Of a stretch of 64,000 nucleotides of DNA, positions 36,065-46,362 are shown one piece after another; the stretch's first letter is position 1, and each line of letters opens with the position of its first letter. A program made the translations under genes and the position numbers. The stretch covers positions 434,001-498,000 of the forward strand of contig OZ244789.1 of assembly GCA_965219705.1 (NCBI GenBank), in the 5' to 3' direction. The stretch comes from JAJECS01 sp965219705. GTDB lineage: Bacteria; Chloroflexota; UBA11872. The notes below the pieces were generated by a model. That model was given only the letters and a program-made list of their open reading frames with translations, was not told where the DNA came from and did not search any database.

Positions 36065-37114
36065 TTGCCGCAGGATCCACGCGTCAATCGACGACGGCTG
36101 CTCGCTCTAGCAGCCGGTAGCGCCGCCGTCGCAGCCAGCGGGCTGGTGACATCGGCCAGCGCCGAAGAGTTGGACGACCCAGTTGCGCACACGGTGTACG
36201 CCGCCGAGAGCGGCCATCACATCACCGGTCGCATTCTCGACTGGTGGCTCCAGTACGGCCGCGACGCGACGATTGGATGGCCGATCACCGAGCCGCTGCC
36301 GGCCGGCAATGAAACGCTCCAGTACTTCGAACGCGGCGCCTTGGTCACGTCCGCCGCAACGCGAGATCCGGTAGGTGTCGTCCCCCTAAATCTCGGAACC
36401 TCTTGGGCCCTGCAACAGCTGGCAGCGGATCAGCCGCACGAATACGAGTGGTGGTTTGCGGAGACGGATCGTGGCGTGCATCCGATCTTTTGGGAGTCGT
36501 TCCGCGAGCGCGGCGGCGCCTTTGTGTTTGGCTTCCCGATCCTTTGGGGCGCCGAGACCACCAGCGGATTCCGCCAGATCTTTAGCCGCGCGGTCTGGCG
36601 GGACACCTCGCAAGGATTGGTCGAAGACCCGGTGGGTGTGTTCGTCGCCGAGGCGCGCGGGTTGAGCACCGACCCGGTCAGCCAGTCCTCGGTAGCCCCT
36701 AGCTACGACGCGGCGCACTGGCCCTCACGGCCCATCTATGCCTCCGAGCGACGGGCGGAGGTCGATCTCACCCAGCAAGTCGCCACGTTCTATGCCGCCG
36801 GCCAACCGGTCTACCAGGCGCTGATCTCAACCGGGCTGCCGCCGGACTTCACGCCGGCGGGGGACTACAACATCTTTTGGCGGATTGAGCGCGCGCGGCT
36901 GATTTCCAACGGCAGCACCGTCAAGGTCTACGACATATCCAATGTGCTGAATCTCCAGTACTTCACCCGAAGTTGGATCGGGTTCCACTACGCCTATTGG
37001 CATGACGCGTTCGGCAGCGTGCAAAGCGCCGGGTGCGTGAATATGCGCTTCCATGACTCCCAGTGGGCGTGGGACTTCTGTGCAAACGGCACGCCGGTGC
37101 TCGTGCACGAGTAG
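36065..37114 (+). CDS. L,D-transpeptidase (YkuD), Tat-type secreted
   Basis: 349 aa. The twin-arginine-like signal NRRRLLALAAGSAAVAASG is followed by a linker of repeats that resemble LGFP-type wall-binding modules (WLQYGRDATIGWPITEPL, FGFPILWG). The YkuD catalytic domain starts near residue 220 (AEVDLTQQVATFYAAGQPVYQALIS) and ends in the signature HDAFGSVQSAGCVNMRFHD with the catalytic Cys and upstream His. It forms 3-3 peptidoglycan crosslinks or attaches proteins to peptidoglycan. The TTG start has AGGAG about 9 nt upstream. Its presence implies a peptidoglycan-containing envelope. Confidence 0.88.
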   Translation: MPQDPRVNRRRLLALAAGSAAVAASGLVTSASAEELDDPVAHTVYAAESGHHITGRILDWWLQYGRDATIGWPITEPLPAGNETLQYFERGALVTSAATRDPVGVVPLNLGTSWALQQLAADQPHEYEWWFAETDRGVHPIFWESFRERGGAFVFGFPILWGAETTSGFRQIFSRAVWRDTSQGLVEDPVGVFVAEARGLSTDPVSQSSVAPSYDAAHWPSRPIYASERRAEVDLTQQVATFYAAGQPVYQALISTGLPPDFTPAGDYNIFWRIERARLISNGSTVKVYDISNVLNLQYFTRSWIGFHYAYWHDAFGSVQSAGCVNMRFHDSQWAWDFCANGTPVLVHE

Positions 37115-37142
37115 CGCTCGTCCGAGACCGCCATTCGGGCGC

Positions 37143-39014
37143 CTATTCGGCGGGAGCGGCGCTCTCCTCCAACTGCGGCGCGTACGGGAGCCGTCCAGCG
37201 GGAATCGGTTCAGGGCGCTCGGCAACAAACCCCATGGCTTGGGCGCCGGCGGCAACCGAGGCAAGACCCAGGTATTCAATCGTGTCGGCAAATGGGCGGC
37301 CAGTCAGCGGGTCCCAGCCGTGGTCGCGATAGTAGGCCCGCACCTCGTCCGTGACGCCTTCCCGGCTGAGCTGTTGGTCGCGCAGCGGTCCGTAGCGCAG
37401 CGGCTCGTGCAACCGGTCCGGCAGGCGGTCGTCTTCCGCCTCCAGGCCTTCCCGTAGATTGAAGAGCCGCGCCATGGTGACGCCGCGCTCGAACGTTGCC
37501 TGTAGCTCGTCCGGCGAGATTTTCCAGCCCGTGGCCGCGTTCAGCAGGCTGAGGGTCGTGGCCTCGTCATACTGCAAGAAGTGGCAAAGGCCCACCGTGT
37601 TGCGAAGCCCGGATCGCTTGCCCGCGGCGCCGGTGTGGTCGCCGCCGGTTGGGGCGACCGGATAGTTGCGGCGCATCGCCGGCATCGCGCGCGGATCGTG
37701 CATGGCCACTTCGAGACCCTTGACGTGGACCACGCGCGCCTCGGCCTCCGCTCCTAGGGTGCGCGCCGCGCGCAGCGAGCCCTCGGCCAGAAGGTCGCCC
37801 ACGCCTTCGCGGCGGGCGATCTTGCCGATCACGCGCAGCAGGTCGTCAGCGGACCCGAAGCGCAGCGTCTCACCAGCAAGTTGCGGCTCGTCCAGCAAGC
37901 CGAGCTCGACCATCTCCATGGCCCAAGCGATCGTCGCGCCGCAGGAAATGCTGTCCATGCCGAGCGCATTGAGCATTTCATGGCCCTTGCAGACGGCCAT
38001 CACGTCGGTCACTCCGGTGTTGGGCCCGATCGCCGCCAGCGTCTCGTATTCGGGGCCGCCGTACTTGGGGTCGACCGTCATATCCGGACGCTTGATCTTG
38101 ACGCGTTTCTTGCAGCGCACGGAGCACGCATAGCACCGATCCATTTCGTGGTCGGTGAGCTCTTGGATGGCCCCGGCGTCCACCCGGTCGGCGCCGTCCA
38201 GCCGGCCGTCGCGGAAGTTATGCGCAACCAGGTGGCCTTCGAGCTGCTTCGATCGCACCATGGCGCCGGTGCCCCAGGTGTGGAGCCGATGGTGCGCCTC
38301 GCCCGGCGCCAGCGTCTCCTGCGCCACCCAGCGCGCAACGCCGGCAATCGCCTGCGGGTCGGCCGCGAGCACCGGCTGTGTCCCGCGCACCGCAATCGCC
38401 TTCAGATTCTTCGATCCCATGACGGCGCCGAGGCCGGTGCGACCGGCCACCTCGTTGAGATCGTGGACGATGCAGGCAAACCGCACTAGGTTCTCCCCGG
38501 CCGGTCCGATCTGGGCGACGCGGACCTGCGGATCGCCCAACTCCGCTCGGATTTGGGCTTCCACCGGGCCGGTCAGCTCGCCCCACAGCGGCCGTGCATC
38601 GCGCAACTCGACCGCGTCGTCGTGGATCCAGAGGTAAACGGGATGGGCCGCCTTCCCGTGCACGATGATGACGTCCCAACCGGCGCGCTTGAGCTCGGCG
38701 CCCCAGTAGCCGCCGGCCTCGGACTCACCAAAGAGGCCGGTGAGCGGCGACTTGGCGCCCACGCTGTGCCGGCTGCCGCCGGGAACGGAGACGCCGGTGA
38801 TCGGGCCGAGCGCAAACACGAGGCGGTTCTCAGGATCGAATGCGTCGCTGCCCGGTGGGACTTCCGTCAGCAGCGTGTGAGCAATGACATTGCGGCCGCC
38901 CATGTGCAGCCGCAGGAAGTCCGCGTCGGGCCGAACGGTCGCGATGCGACCGGTCGTGAGATCGACGCGCAAGAAGCGTCGGCGCACCGAGCCTTTGAAG
39001 GGTGGCACGTTCAC
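37143..39014 (-). CDS. Aldehyde ferredoxin oxidoreductase (tungsten/molybdenum pterin enzyme)
   Basis: 623 aa. Oxidises aldehydes to acids with ferredoxin as acceptor, using a bis-pterin W or Mo cofactor and one 4Fe-4S cluster. N-terminal AOR domain: RFLRVDLTTGRIATVRPD, GRNVIAHTLLTEVPPGSDA, FGESEAGGYWGAELKRAG and TGLGAVMGSKNLKAIAV. The cluster ligands are in DRCYACSVRCKKR plus MDSISCGATIAWAMEM; the C-terminal domain contains GEDHTG-like TGGDHTGAAG. GTG start overlaps the upstream MoaD stop by 4 nt, so the pair is coupled. A cofactor-related role for MoaD is likely. Confidence 0.94.
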   Translation of the reverse strand: MNVPPFKGSVRRRFLRVDLTTGRIATVRPDADFLRLHMGGRNVIAHTLLTEVPPGSDAFDPENRLVFALGPITGVSVPGGSRHSVGAKSPLTGLFGESEAGGYWGAELKRAGWDVIIVHGKAAHPVYLWIHDDAVELRDARPLWGELTGPVEAQIRAELGDPQVRVAQIGPAGENLVRFACIVHDLNEVAGRTGLGAVMGSKNLKAIAVRGTQPVLAADPQAIAGVARWVAQETLAPGEAHHRLHTWGTGAMVRSKQLEGHLVAHNFRDGRLDGADRVDAGAIQELTDHEMDRCYACSVRCKKRVKIKRPDMTVDPKYGGPEYETLAAIGPNTGVTDVMAVCKGHEMLNALGMDSISCGATIAWAMEMVELGLLDEPQLAGETLRFGSADDLLRVIGKIARREGVGDLLAEGSLRAARTLGAEAEARVVHVKGLEVAMHDPRAMPAMRRNYPVAPTGGDHTGAAGKRSGLRNTVGLCHFLQYDEATTLSLLNAATGWKISPDELQATFERGVTMARLFNLREGLEAEDDRLPDRLHEPLRYGPLRDQQLSREGVTDEVRAYYRDHGWDPLTGRPFADTIEYLGLASVAAGAQAMGFVAERPEPIPAGRLPYAPQLEESAAPAE

Positions 39015-39307
39015 TCGCCCCCGGTCATCGGTACAAGAATGTCGATCAGATCGCCAGACGCCAGCTTGGCATCGCGCTGGGCCAACTCGCCATTTAGACC
39101 AAGCGTAAGTCGCGGCTCCGCGTCCACGCCAAAGCGCTGTAGCAGGTCTTCTATCGAGGCCCCGGCCGGCACGTCAACCTCACGCACCGCACCGGTGCCC
39201 GGAAAGTAGCGGGCGAGGTCCGCGTAGGGGCGCACGCGCACACGCAGCGGCGGCAGCATCGTGCGCCCATCGTCGCCGACAGGACCCGTGACTACAAGAC
39301 CGGCCAC
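39011..39307 (-). CDS. MoaD/ThiS-family sulfur-carrier protein
   Basis: 98 aa beta-grasp protein. RVRPYADLARYFPGTG and the closing DLIDILVPMTGG fit MoaD. Normally MoaD ends exactly at Gly-Gly, which is thiocarboxylated to supply dithiolene sulfur; here one Glu follows (GGE then stop). Either the tail is trimmed or the protein is not a normal sulfur donor. It precedes the AOR gene with a GTGA overlap, a common arrangement for dedicated cofactor supply. Confidence 0.88.
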   Translation of the reverse strand: MAGLVVTGPVGDDGRTMLPPLRVRVRPYADLARYFPGTGAVREVDVPAGASIEDLLQRFGVDAEPRLTLGLNGELAQRDAKLASGDLIDILVPMTGGE

Positions 39308-39340
39308 GCTGGCGTGAGGACGCCAACTCGGGCGCCGCCG

Positions 39341-40261
39341 CTACGGCACCGACCGGCCGCGAACCGCCGTCGAAATCCGGTAGACCGCCGTCTGCGCGGT
39401 GACGAACAGGGTGCTCCACGTCGGGCCGCCCCAGGCCAGGTTCGAAGGACGGGCGGGAGTGACAATCACGCCCAGCACCGTGCCGTCCGGCTCGACGACC
39501 CAGATGCCGCCGGGCCCGGTGCTCCACAGCCGGCCGACTGCATCGCACTTCATGCCGTCCGGATTGTTCGCCGCCGGGTGCGCGCCCATGTCCACGAACT
39601 GCCGCGGGTTCGTCAGCGATCCGTCCCACGCCACGTCGAATGCCCACACGTCGCGCGGCCCACCGGAGTCACCGATGTAGAGGACAGACTCGTCGGGCGC
39701 AAAGGCCAGCCCATTCGGTCGCACGAATCGGTCGGCCACGAGAGCGATCGCGCCATCCGGCGAAAGCCGGTACACGCCGTTGACCGGCTGCTCCTTGGCG
39801 TCGGGATCCAGCGGATCGATGCCGTAGGGCGGATCGGTGAAGTAGATGTCACCGTTGCGGCGCACGGCGACGTCATTGGGGCTGTTGAGCCGCCGTCCCT
39901 CGAAATAGGCGGCGATGGGCACCGGCTGCACGTTGGCGTCGAACCGCAGCACCGCACGCGCGCTATGCGCGCATGCCAGCACATTGCCATTGGGGTCCAG
40001 CGTGAGTCCGTTGGTCGCGCCGTTGCCTGCGCGAAAGGTGGTGAGCTCGGGGCCCTCGGGAAGCTCGCGCCAGCGGCAGATGCGGTCGTTCGGAATGTCA
40101 CTGAACAGCAAGTGGTCGCCGCGCCAGAGCGGCCCTTCGGTGAAGCCAAGCCCACTGGCGATCCGCTCGAACTGCGCTCCCGGCGCCAGCAACTCGTGCA
40201 GCCGTCCGCTGCGATCCTCGAGCACGAGCGCGTGCTCCTCATCGACGAAACGGTGCGGCAT
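39341..40261 (-). CDS. SMP-30/gluconolactonase/LRE family protein
   Basis: 306 aa six-bladed propeller hydrolase. Motifs: GLGFTEGPLW (metal Glu), NGATNGLTLDPNGNVLAC, GRRLNSPNDVAVRRNGDIYFTDPPYG (metal Asn and strand) and ADRFVRPNGLAFAPDESVLYIGDSGG with the catalytic Asp. It likely opens a sugar lactone with divalent metal. The ATG at 40261 is preferred with GAGGGA 5-6 nt upstream. It is the first of a run SMP-30, MoaD, AOR on the minus strand. Confidence 0.9.
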   Translation of the reverse strand: MPHRFVDEEHALVLEDRSGRLHELLAPGAQFERIASGLGFTEGPLWRGDHLLFSDIPNDRICRWRELPEGPELTTFRAGNGATNGLTLDPNGNVLACAHSARAVLRFDANVQPVPIAAYFEGRRLNSPNDVAVRRNGDIYFTDPPYGIDPLDPDAKEQPVNGVYRLSPDGAIALVADRFVRPNGLAFAPDESVLYIGDSGGPRDVWAFDVAWDGSLTNPRQFVDMGAHPAANNPDGMKCDAVGRLWSTGPGGIWVVEPDGTVLGVIVTPARPSNLAWGGPTWSTLFVTAQTAVYRISTAVRGRSVP

Positions 40262-40404
40262 TGGGTCCCTCGCGCGCTGCCAGGCCGTGTCGGGCCGATG
40301 ATGCCTGACGGCAGGCAACGCGCGCGAGGCGGCCCGTGGTTGACAGCCTTTCAAGGGCGCTCCTAGCCTCTTGTCGGCGCCTGATCACCACTACGGCAAG
40401 ATGC

Positions 40405-42402
<1,998 letters not shown>

Positions 42403-42509
42403 CCGCCCTGCCCCGACCCTCGATCCCGCCCACCATTGCCGTCGAAGGTAATACCATAGCCGCGCCGTCGCGATTGGGGCGGCGCCACGCAGCGGAGCAA
42501 CGCAGGTCT

Positions 42510-43079
42510 ATGCACGTCACCGGGTCCAGCCAAACCGCGCGCCTCGGGCGCGCCATCTGCGCGTTTCTGAGCGGTGTCTTCCTCGCCGGCGCCGTCGCGG
42601 CCTGCGGCGAATCCAGCCGCTTCAGCCACCTTGTGCCAACCCCTGAACCCACCCCGGTCGCCGTCCAACTGCTCGCCATGGTCCCCCGCGGACGCACGAT
42701 GCCTCCGGTCGCCCCATCGCCGCCCGCCCGCACGCCGGAGACGGTGACCACCATGGCGGCGCCAACGCCCATTCCGATCCCGACGCCGGCCGACGACGGG
42801 GTCGAAACGCCGACGCCGACGCCGACTGCGCGGCCCACAGGCCCGCTCACACCCGAAGAAATCGGCCAGCAACTCTTTGTCGACAACGGCTGCTTCGTCT
42901 GCCACGCCGAGGACCTCAGCGGCGGCATCGGCCCGGCCCTTGCGGGGCGCACACCGGAGGACCTGACGGATGACCGCATTCGATCGCAGATCGGCACCGG
43001 TGGAAACGGGATGCCGTTCTTTGAAAACCTCACGGCGGAGCAGATCGATCAGCTCATGGCGTTCATTCGCAGCTCCTAG
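42510..43079 (+). CDS. Monohaem cytochrome c lipoprotein
   Basis: 189 aa. Signal peptide and lipobox (FLSGVFLAGAVAACGE), a Pro/Thr linker (about residues 45-105), then a cytochrome c domain with CFVCH at residues 128-132 and an axial Met likely in GNGMPFF. It ends QIDQLMAFIRSS. Extracytoplasmic electron carrier. It precedes two selenoprotein-like redoxins by 70 bp, and its own tail is duplicated between them, which shows the unit cyt c-redoxin once existed as a block. Confidence 0.87.
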   Translation: MHVTGSSQTARLGRAICAFLSGVFLAGAVAACGESSRFSHLVPTPEPTPVAVQLLAMVPRGRTMPPVAPSPPARTPETVTTMAAPTPIPIPTPADDGVETPTPTPTARPTGPLTPEEIGQQLFVDNGCFVCHAEDLSGGIGPALAGRTPEDLTDDRIRSQIGTGGNGMPFFENLTAEQIDQLMAFIRSS

Positions 43080-43148
43080 GCAGTCATGGCAAACCGCGGC
43101 TGGACGCCGGGCGTAGAATGCGAGGGAAGAGGGGTTAGGAGCGTCGGC

Positions 43149-43838
43149 ATGCGCAGGATGATCGCCGCGTTCATCGCCGTCGCCGCGACTGCGGTCGTCC
43201 TGACCGCCTGCGGCGAAGCCGCCGAGCCCGCGGAATCTGCCGCCGGAGCCGCCGTCGCCACCGAGGTAGCCGCGGCCCCCGCGCCGCCGACGGCAACGGA
43301 CACGCCCGCTCCCCCACCCGCGCCAACGCCGCAACCGACTCCTACGCCGGTTCCGCAGCCGCCTGCCACGCCCACCCCGCCACCCGCCCCGGCAAGGGCG
43401 GCCGCCGTCGATTTCTCGCTGCCGAGCGCCCAGGGACCGCAATACACCCTCAGCTCATTCGCAGGGCAGCAGCCGGTGGTCGTCGTCTTCTACCGCGCCT
43501 TCTGGTGAGGGACCTGCCGTACCCAGCTCGTGGAGCTGCAGAACAACTACCAGGAGTTCCAATCTCGCGGCGTGAAAATCCTCGCCATCAGCACTGACTC
43601 GCTCAACGACACCGCCGGCATTGTTGAGCGGATCGGCCTGCAATTCCCGGTGCTCTACAACGCCGACGGCGATGTCCCGCGCGCGTACGGCATCTTCAAT
43701 CTCTACGGCGACGGTCTCGCCACGGGGTCGGCGTTCCTGGTCGATCTCGATGGAAACCTGGCCTGGAGTTCGATCTACAGCGGCATTCACGACCTCATCA
43801 AATCAGCCGACATCCTGGCGGCCGTCGACGCGCTGTAG
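43149..43838 (+). CDS. Selenocysteine-containing peroxiredoxin-like lipoprotein (copy 1; in-frame UGA read as Sec)
   Basis: 229 aa if the TGA at 43506-43508 is read as Sec120. Lipoprotein signal AVVLTACGE, Pro/Thr linker, then an AhpC/TSA-like redoxin domain: VDFSLPSAQGPQYTLSSFAG, FYRAFW-U-GTCRTQLVEL, KILAISTDSLND, and LVDLDGNLAWSSIY. The UGA occupies the peroxidatic position in a U-x-x-C motif where relatives have Cys, and sequence similarity continues without a break. AGGAG lies 7 nt before the ATG at 43149. A 6-bp hairpin with GUG loop (43524-43538) begins 15 nt after the UGA, as in bacterial SECIS elements. Ordinary gene calls would truncate it or make two fragments. A selenocysteine machinery is not visible in the window. 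Confidence 0.8.
43524..43538 (+). promoter_or_regulatory. Bacterial SECIS-like hairpin (copy 1)
   Basis: CAGCTC-GTG-GAGCTG, perfect 6-bp stem with a 3-nt loop starting with G. The loop begins 21 nt after the UGA at 43506-43508, within the 16-37 nt window known for bacterial SelB-binding SECIS elements. The stem could be extended on both sides by CTG/CAG after a bulge. It lies inside the coding region, as required in bacteria. Confidence 0.6.
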
Positions 43839-43841
43839 CGC

Positions 43842-43990
43842 AACGGCGCCGCCCGCACGCCGGAGTACCAGACCGAGGAACGCATCCGCTTGCAGCTCGG
43901 CGAGCGGGGAATTGGAATGCCGCTATTTCCCGATCTGTCTGAAGTGCAAATCGGTCAACTCATCGCGTTCATTCGCAGTTCCGAGGCCGC
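43842..43990 (+). pseudogene. Fossil of a cytochrome c C-terminal region
   Basis: Just after the selenoprotein-1 stop, an open frame reads RTPEYQTEERIRLQLGERG ... IGMPLFPDLSEVQIGQLIAFIRSS. It aligns with the end of the cytochrome at 42510-43079 (RTPEDLTDDRIRSQIG ... NGMPFFENLTAEQIDQLMAFIRSS). The heme motif, signal and start are absent and the TAG is now GAG. It marks the joint of a tandem duplication of cytochrome tail plus selenoprotein. It has no independent start and should be non-functional. Confidence 0.8.
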
Positions 43991-44051
43991 CGTGGCAAAC
44001 CGCGGCAGCCCGCTCGGCGTAGAATCTCAGGGAAGACCCGCGGGGACGGCC

Positions 44052-45143
44052 ATGGTGCGAGTCGGGATCATCGCGGTTGTCGCGTTGGCGGTCGTCCTGG
44101 CTGCCTGTGGCGACACGACCGCGCCGACGGAACCCGCCGCCGAGATTGAATCCGCGGCAACCGAAGCCCCCGCGCCGCCGACGGCAACGGACACTCCTGC
44201 TCCCGCGCCCGCACCGGTGCCGACAGCCACCAGCCCGCCAACGGCGGCCGCAACCCCGCCAACGACCGCCACGGCAGGCGCCGGAGCGGCCACCGCGGCT
44301 ACTCCTGCCCCAACGCCCGTAGTCGTGGCCGCGGCGCCAACGCCAACCGCCGCACCCCCGCCGCCGACGCCCACGGCTGCTCCCGCTCCAATCTCAACGC
44401 CGGCGCCGGCAGCTACGCCCACGCCGGCTCCAGCGCCGACAGCGGCCCCAACGCCGACTCCGGCGCCCCTCCCAACCTCAACGCCACAACCCACGCCCAC
44501 CACGGCAGCCGCGCCAACACCGACTCCCGCGCCACAGCCCACGCCACCACCGCAGCCGACTCCTACGCCGGCACCCCAGCCGACACCAACACCGCAACCG
44601 ACGCCAACACCAGCGCCTCAACCGACTCCAACGCCGGCGCCACAACCAACTCCGACGCCGGTGCCACAACCGACGCCAACACCGCCACCCGCCCCGGCCA
44701 GGCCGGCCGCCGTCGACTTCACCCTACCCAGCGCCCAAGGCCCGCAATACACCCTGAGCTCGTTTGCGGGACAGCAGCCGGTGGTGGTCATCTTCTACCG
44801 GGCCTTCTGGTGAACGACCTGCCGCACGCAGCTCGTGGAGCTGCAGAACAACTACCAGGAGTTCCAATCGCGCGGCGTGGAAATCCTCGCGATCAGCACC
44901 GACACGCTCAATGACACCGCCGGCATTGTTGAGCGGATCGGCATCCAGTTCCCGGTGCTCTACAACGCCGAGGGCGATGTCCCCCGGGCATACGGCATCT
45001 TCAATCTGTATGGCGACGGTCTCGCCACGGGGTCGGCGTTCCTGGTCGATCTTGACGGGACCCTGGCCTGGAGGGCTATCTACAGCGGCGTTCACGACCT
45101 GATCCCCTCAGCCGACATCCTGGCGGCCATCGACACGCTGTAG
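44052..45143 (+). CDS. Selenocysteine-containing peroxiredoxin-like lipoprotein (copy 2; in-frame UGA read as Sec)
   Basis: 363 aa if the TGA at 44811-44813 is read as Sec254. Same plan as copy 1: lipobox VVLAACGD, Pro/Thr linker expanded to roughly 170 residues, then the redoxin domain VDFTLPSAQGPQYTLSSFAG, FYRAFW-U-TTCRTQLVEL and LVDLDGTLAWRAIY. The downstream hairpin is identical in sequence to copy 1 although flanking codons differ. Two independent genes with UGA at the same catalytic site argue against random nonsense mutation. The ATG at 44052 has GGGGA 5-7 nt upstream. A continuous frame also extends leftward into the cytochrome fossil but has no need to be translated. Confidence 0.8.
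44160..44703 (+). repeat. Pro/Thr-rich low-complexity linker repeat in selenoprotein copy 2
   Basis: Imperfect tandem hexamer-type repeats coding PTPTPAPQPT and related runs. The linker is about 134 codons longer than in the first copy, an expansion by slippage after duplication. Confidence 0.7.
44829..44843 (+). promoter_or_regulatory. Bacterial SECIS-like hairpin (copy 2)
   Basis: CAGCTC-GTG-GAGCTG, identical to the copy-1 element and at the same 21-nt spacing from the UGA at 44811-44813. Two of the three nearest upstream codon third positions differ between copies while the hairpin is preserved. Confidence 0.6.
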
Positions 45144-45286
45144 CCGTATCCCGCGCGAGCCAGCGTCGTGAGGCTGTCGATTCCCACCGGCTCGGTTCGC
45201 GGGCCACGGGCTCCGACACCCCGCCCAGTGGACGACGTGACCTGCACACCTACAATCGCCACCGCCCAGACTGACGAGAGCACTCC

Positions 45287-46351
45287 ATGAATAACTCCCT
45301 GCGGGCCGGCGTCGTCGGCCTGACCGGCATCGGCGCCAAACGGTCAGCCCCAGGCCCAGGGCCTGGCACCGGCGTCGAGATGCCGCATTCCCACGTGGGC
45401 GCGTACCTCCACGTAGCCGCCACCCAGCCCGTCGCCGTGTGCGACATCGTGCCCGAGAAGCTGGATGGCTTTCACCGCGACTGGGGCGACGTGCTGCCCG
45501 ACGTCCGGGGCTACACCGACTACCGCGAGATGCTCGACCGCGAGCAGCTGGACGTCATCAGCGTCGCGACCCCCGACGACCGCCACGCGCAAATCGTTGT
45601 CGACGCGGTGGCAGCCGGGGTGCGCGGCATCATCTGCGAGAAGCCCATCGCCTCGACGCTGGCTGACGCGGACCGCATGATCGCCGCCGTTGAAGCCGCG
45701 GGCATTCCCATGCTGGTGGACCACACGCGGCGCTGGATGTTTCCCTGGGTGCAGGTGGCCGAGGTGATCGCGTCAGGCGAGATCGGCAAGGTGCAGCGCA
45801 TTGCCGCCCAGCAGGGCGGTCCGCGCGCGATGCTGTTCCGCAACGGCACCCACATGTTCGACACCATTCTCTGGTTCGCCGGGGGCAGGCCCACCGCGGT
45901 CTACGCGCTCGCTGAAGCCGGCTTCGCCGACTATGGCCCGCGCTACGCCAGCGATGGCGGCCACGACCCCGATACCGATCCGGCCATGTCCGCCATCGTG
46001 GAGTTCGATAACGGCGTTCGCGCCTTCTGGAACATGTGCAAGACCATGCCGCAGGTGTTCGACCTCGCCGTATTCGGCACCTCCGGTATCGTGCGCGTCG
46101 GCGACTCGGGCGACGCCACCGTCACCGTCAAGGACGGCGGCAGCTTGAAACAGCGCTCGCTTCCCCGGCCGCACTACACCCTCGGCCACATCGCCGGCTG
46201 CGTCGACGAGCTGGTGCAGCTGATCCACCACGGCGGCCGCCCCTCGATGGACGGTCGCACCTCGCGCCAGGTCGTCGAAGTGCTCTTAGCCGCATTGCAG
46301 TCGCAACACGCCGGCAACGCCCGCATCGCCCTGCCCATCAGCGACGCGTAG
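45287..46351 (+). CDS. Gfo/Idh/MocA family oxidoreductase
   Basis: 354 aa NAD(P)-dependent dehydrogenase. Rossmann start VVGLTGIGAKRS, DVISVATPDDRHAQIVVDAV, the cofactor/catalytic stretch GIICEKPIASTLADAD (E-K-P), and HTRRWMFPWVQVAEVIASGEIGKVQRI. A His or Asp in FRNGTHMFDTILWFAGGR is the likely catalytic residue. The C-terminal half is the sugar-binding alpha/beta domain. Likely acts on an inositol or sugar. Convergent with the next gene (11-bp gap). Confidence 0.9.
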   Translation: MNNSLRAGVVGLTGIGAKRSAPGPGPGTGVEMPHSHVGAYLHVAATQPVAVCDIVPEKLDGFHRDWGDVLPDVRGYTDYREMLDREQLDVISVATPDDRHAQIVVDAVAAGVRGIICEKPIASTLADADRMIAAVEAAGIPMLVDHTRRWMFPWVQVAEVIASGEIGKVQRIAAQQGGPRAMLFRNGTHMFDTILWFAGGRPTAVYALAEAGFADYGPRYASDGGHDPDTDPAMSAIVEFDNGVRAFWNMCKTMPQVFDLAVFGTSGIVRVGDSGDATVTVKDGGSLKQRSLPRPHYTLGHIAGCVDELVQLIHHGGRPSMDGRTSRQVVEVLLAALQSQHAGNARIALPISDA

Positions 46352-46362
46352 CCGGCGCCCGG

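Noticed and set aside
43842..44051. A separate cytochrome gene between the selenoproteins
   Set aside because: No start, signal or CxxCH; only the tail is present, so it is called as a fossil.
43506..44813. In-frame TGAs read as ordinary nonsense mutations
   Set aside because: Two paralogues break at the same catalytic codon, continue in the same frame, and share a properly spaced hairpin; Sec recoding is the simpler reading, pending machinery search.
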